DNA of 64,000 nucleotides from Oryzias latipes. Lineage: Eukaryota > Chordata > Actinopteri > Beloniformes > Adrianichthyidae. Made by a program: the position numbers and the translations under genes. Positions 61,440 to 64,000 of the stretch are shown piece after piece. The stretch spans positions 14,754,829-14,818,828 of the forward strand of contig NC_019876.2 of NCBI RefSeq assembly GCF_002234675.1, written 5' to 3'. Position 1 is the stretch's first letter, and the number at the start of each line of letters is the position of its first letter. The notes below the pieces were generated by a model, which had not been told where the DNA came from, ran no database searches, and worked only from the letters and a program-made list of their open reading frames with translations.

Positions 61440-62650
61440 TTAATAATTGAACAGGGACAGATACAAAAACATAGCCATACAAAACAGCAGCCCCAATCCT
61501 ATATAACAAGGCTTTTAGGAGAAGCAGCAGAAGTTGCAGCATTTGTTCCTTAGATTGGCTTTTCCCCCCACAAGAATAAGAATGAATATACAAAAACAAA
61601 AAATAAACAGATAAAAATTACATAAACATTTTATTAAAACAGAGACAAAAAGGTAATAAAAAAACACTATGGCCATAAATAAATTCACAATTTAAATTTT
61701 TATTTTTCTAGTTCTGTTTAAACCCAAAATGTATGATTTAGAAACACAGTTTGAGCATAATTTGCAATTGAAATAAAAAAAAGATTCAATTTTTATTGAT
61801 AAATTTTGATTTTTTTTTTTTTACATTAAAAACAAACTCTAATCATTTTTTGCCCTAAAATTAATTTTAAATGATTTGATGACTTGATATTGATTCTCCT
61901 AAGGATGTGCCTGCTGTTAAATAACTGATGTTTAAACTGAAACCTAATTAAGTTTCATTATTTTATACATACAGTATTTTCTTTCTAAAAAGTCAAACTA
62001 CACCTTCACCCACACCTCCCATAAGGAGATATTCCAACATTTTTTTATTATTGTGGAAGATATGAAGAGGTCAACATGGAAAACAACACAGTCCTATTCA
62101 AGTTTTTTCACAATCTTTGTGCTTTTATTTTATTTAAGTTTTTGGAATATTAAACACATTTTTACTTTGTTATTGTTGTTTTAATGATGCACAACATTTT
62201 TTCTCTTTGTACTTTGAAGTATCTTTGGGTATTGAAGGTCTCTTACAAAAGAAGTTGCTTTGTGTGGGTTTAGATGATGAGACTAATATTTCACATTGTT
62301 ACAAAATGGTTGTGATCCACAGCTCAAGGCCTGAGGTAGAATACATGATGCTGCTCTTTAAAACCAACCAAAAACAGATTGTGGCCTCTTGAGTGTGACA
62401 GAGTCACTGATGGAGATATCCCAATTGCTGCCTTTTGTCTTTTTACGTTGAAGCAAAGGTCATCTTTTAAGATTAAACCAGAACTATTGTCTTGGCTTTC
62501 ATCTGCAACTTGATCACGTTAGAGCGTGAGAGAAACGTGTTGGACAGAAAGCTTTTTATCTGAGTGGCATCCTTGAAGAATCAACATCAGTGGGTGCTGA
62601 TCAGTTTCTGAACTTTGTATTCAAGCAAAAGATTTCATCTTAACACAAGG
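61440..62650. other. Intergenic AT-rich stretch, nothing recognised
   Basis: Long A and T runs and short frames without features. No mobile-element end noticed. Confidence 0.4.
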
Positions 62651-62658
62651 CAATAAGA

Positions 62659-63645
62659 CTGTGTCCAAGTTCCTTCAGTACTCACTGGTGCACTATATAG
62701 TAGTATAATCTTTCCTGGCAAATACAGATAACTGAAATCTCTCCTGCAACTGTGGCCGATAGACGATTTTTGCAAATACCAATACATAAGTGTCTACAGT
62801 AACACAAACTTTAGATTTCCTTTTTGTTTCTATATTAGAAATGTACAACTTTTCTTTTCCTGGACAATTACATTCTACTTGACCTTTTTAACATACAGCA
62901 AAGGATCTCATTGGAACAAGTATCACTTTAAAACTTTCATGCAAATATGTCTGAAAGTATTCAGACCATTTAATGAATATTAGACATAACTGTATTCTAA
63001 AAGGTCCCCATTGCCAGGTATCTATTAGGAACAACATGTATCCCTATCAAAAATAAATATTTATCGGAAAACAGTCCATTACTGACTATGACTGTAAACA
63101 GAAGCTGCCCAATCTATTAGGAACAAGTATAGATTTCAAAACAGTCAGAAGGATACAGATTTTTAATATCTGACCGATACCGATAATAATTGAACTCAAA
63201 TTATGAAACATCGTCCAACACTGGCACCGATATATCCCCCCTATAGTACGCTCGCCATTTTGTAGTACTGTCCAAATCTACAATTCCAAAATTCAACGCC
63301 CTAGAAATTTCCCAGAAGCTTCTACGAAAAACTTGTATGCATTGATGCTCACAAGATTGGCAAATATAGACCACAATGCATTGCGTTGAAACAACTTTTG
63401 ATTAAAAAAAAGTGTTTAAATGTGTCTTTTTAATAAACCATCAATGTTTTCATCATCAAAACACAGTGGATTCATTAATAATTGTTATAAAATGTTTGTA
63501 TTTATCAGGTTTTTACTTTGTCACATCTGTGATGTCATATTTGCCGTTAAAAATGTTTTCCAAATTTCTTTTAAAACCCAGGATACTGGATAGTCCTGCA
63601 CTATATTGTTTTTAGTAGTTAGGGATTAGGGAAGGGATTCTGACA
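62659..63645. mobile_element. Fish DNA transposon remnant with GTCTGTGTCC-type ends
   Basis: The left end reads GACTGTGTCCAAGTTCCTTC, then AGTACTCACTGGTGCACTAT, then ATAGTAG. The right end, inverted, reads GGCTCTGTCAGAATCCCTTC, then CCTAATCCCTAACTACTAAA, then ATATAGTGC. This is a widespread fish family whose termini combine TCCTTCCCTACTCCCT with TATAGTGCACTA. The interior has a second pair of TATAGTA/TAGTAC words at 63240-63265. The copy is diverged and carries no frame. Confidence 0.5.
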
Positions 63646-64000
63646 GAGCCCAAGATTTACATTATGTGAATTACAACTGGACAATAAAACACTCAATCCT
63701 TACTGTGTGCAATTAATTATGCTCATTTAAAGGTTCAAAAGTTTAGTTTATTAATTTATTACATCTTCAGAAAGGAGAAAAAAAACACTTGATTGGTTCA
63801 AAAACAGAATTCTTGCGTTTTAATGTTTTCACTCAATTTGTAAAGTCATGATATAAGGTCAGTCGTTCTGACTTCATGTAGAAGTATTTGTCATGCACTT
63901 TTGTTTTTAGCAGCTACTTTCAGTGAGTCAAAGCTATGAATGCATTCCTTTTATGTCTACAATAACCTTAAGTCTGACTTGTACATCACCTTAAAACAAA

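Overview
This is a stretch of ray-finned fish (teleost, most likely percomorph) nuclear DNA. The four real genes are split into many short exons with GT/AG introns. Their peptides match vertebrate proteins closely, and the spaces between exons are filled with fish-type repeats: tRNA-derived SINEs, an RTE LINE, hAT, piggyBac-like and PIF/Harbinger-like non-autonomous transposons, and CA, TA and CCAT microsatellites. I cannot name the species from the sequence.

Layout, left to right. (1) 140-7225, minus strand: the 5' part of trip6 (zyxin-family adaptor). The first 342 codons sit in four coding exons; the LIM domains lie beyond the left edge. A probable non-coding first exon and CpG-rich promoter with a CRE-like palindrome lie near 7.2-7.8 kb. 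(2) 8.0-14.9 kb: intergenic repeats, including a SINE, a LINE remnant and a 5'-truncated RTE LINE with an open 323-codon frame and a 13-bp target duplication. (3) 14.98-19.28 kb, plus strand: complete bcl6b, a BTB zinc-finger repressor with ten coding exons (541 aa) but only four C-terminal zinc fingers. (4) 19.4-27.5 kb: intergenic, packed with DNA-transposon remnants, including a 1.1-kb hAT element inserted into an older repeat. (5) 27569-34613, plus strand: complete slc16a13 (monocarboxylate transporter 13, five coding exons, 460 aa). (6) 36118-59353, minus strand: complete acap1 (BAR-PH-ArfGAP-ankyrin Arf6 GAP, 23 coding exons, 756 aa), tail-to-tail with slc16a13. (7) 59.6-64 kb: intergenic with SINE and MITE copies.

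The genes have no joint pathway: cytoskeletal adaptor, transcriptional repressor, transporter and membrane-traffic GAP. Their grouping is a synteny signal. bcl6b, slc16a13 and acap1 correspond to neighbours on human 17p13.1. A zyxin-family gene beside a BCL6-family gene mirrors the human LPP-BCL6 pair on 3q27-28. All four coding models keep reading phase across every junction I checked, so none looks like a pseudogene. I found no RNA genes other than SINE heads, no CRISPR array and no bacterial or viral gene. The most interesting items are the missing first zinc finger of bcl6b, the trip6-bcl6b linkage, three hAT insertions with readable target duplications, a PIF/Harbinger-like element carrying a Myb/SANT-like remnant, and a large fold-back repeat in the last acap1 intron.
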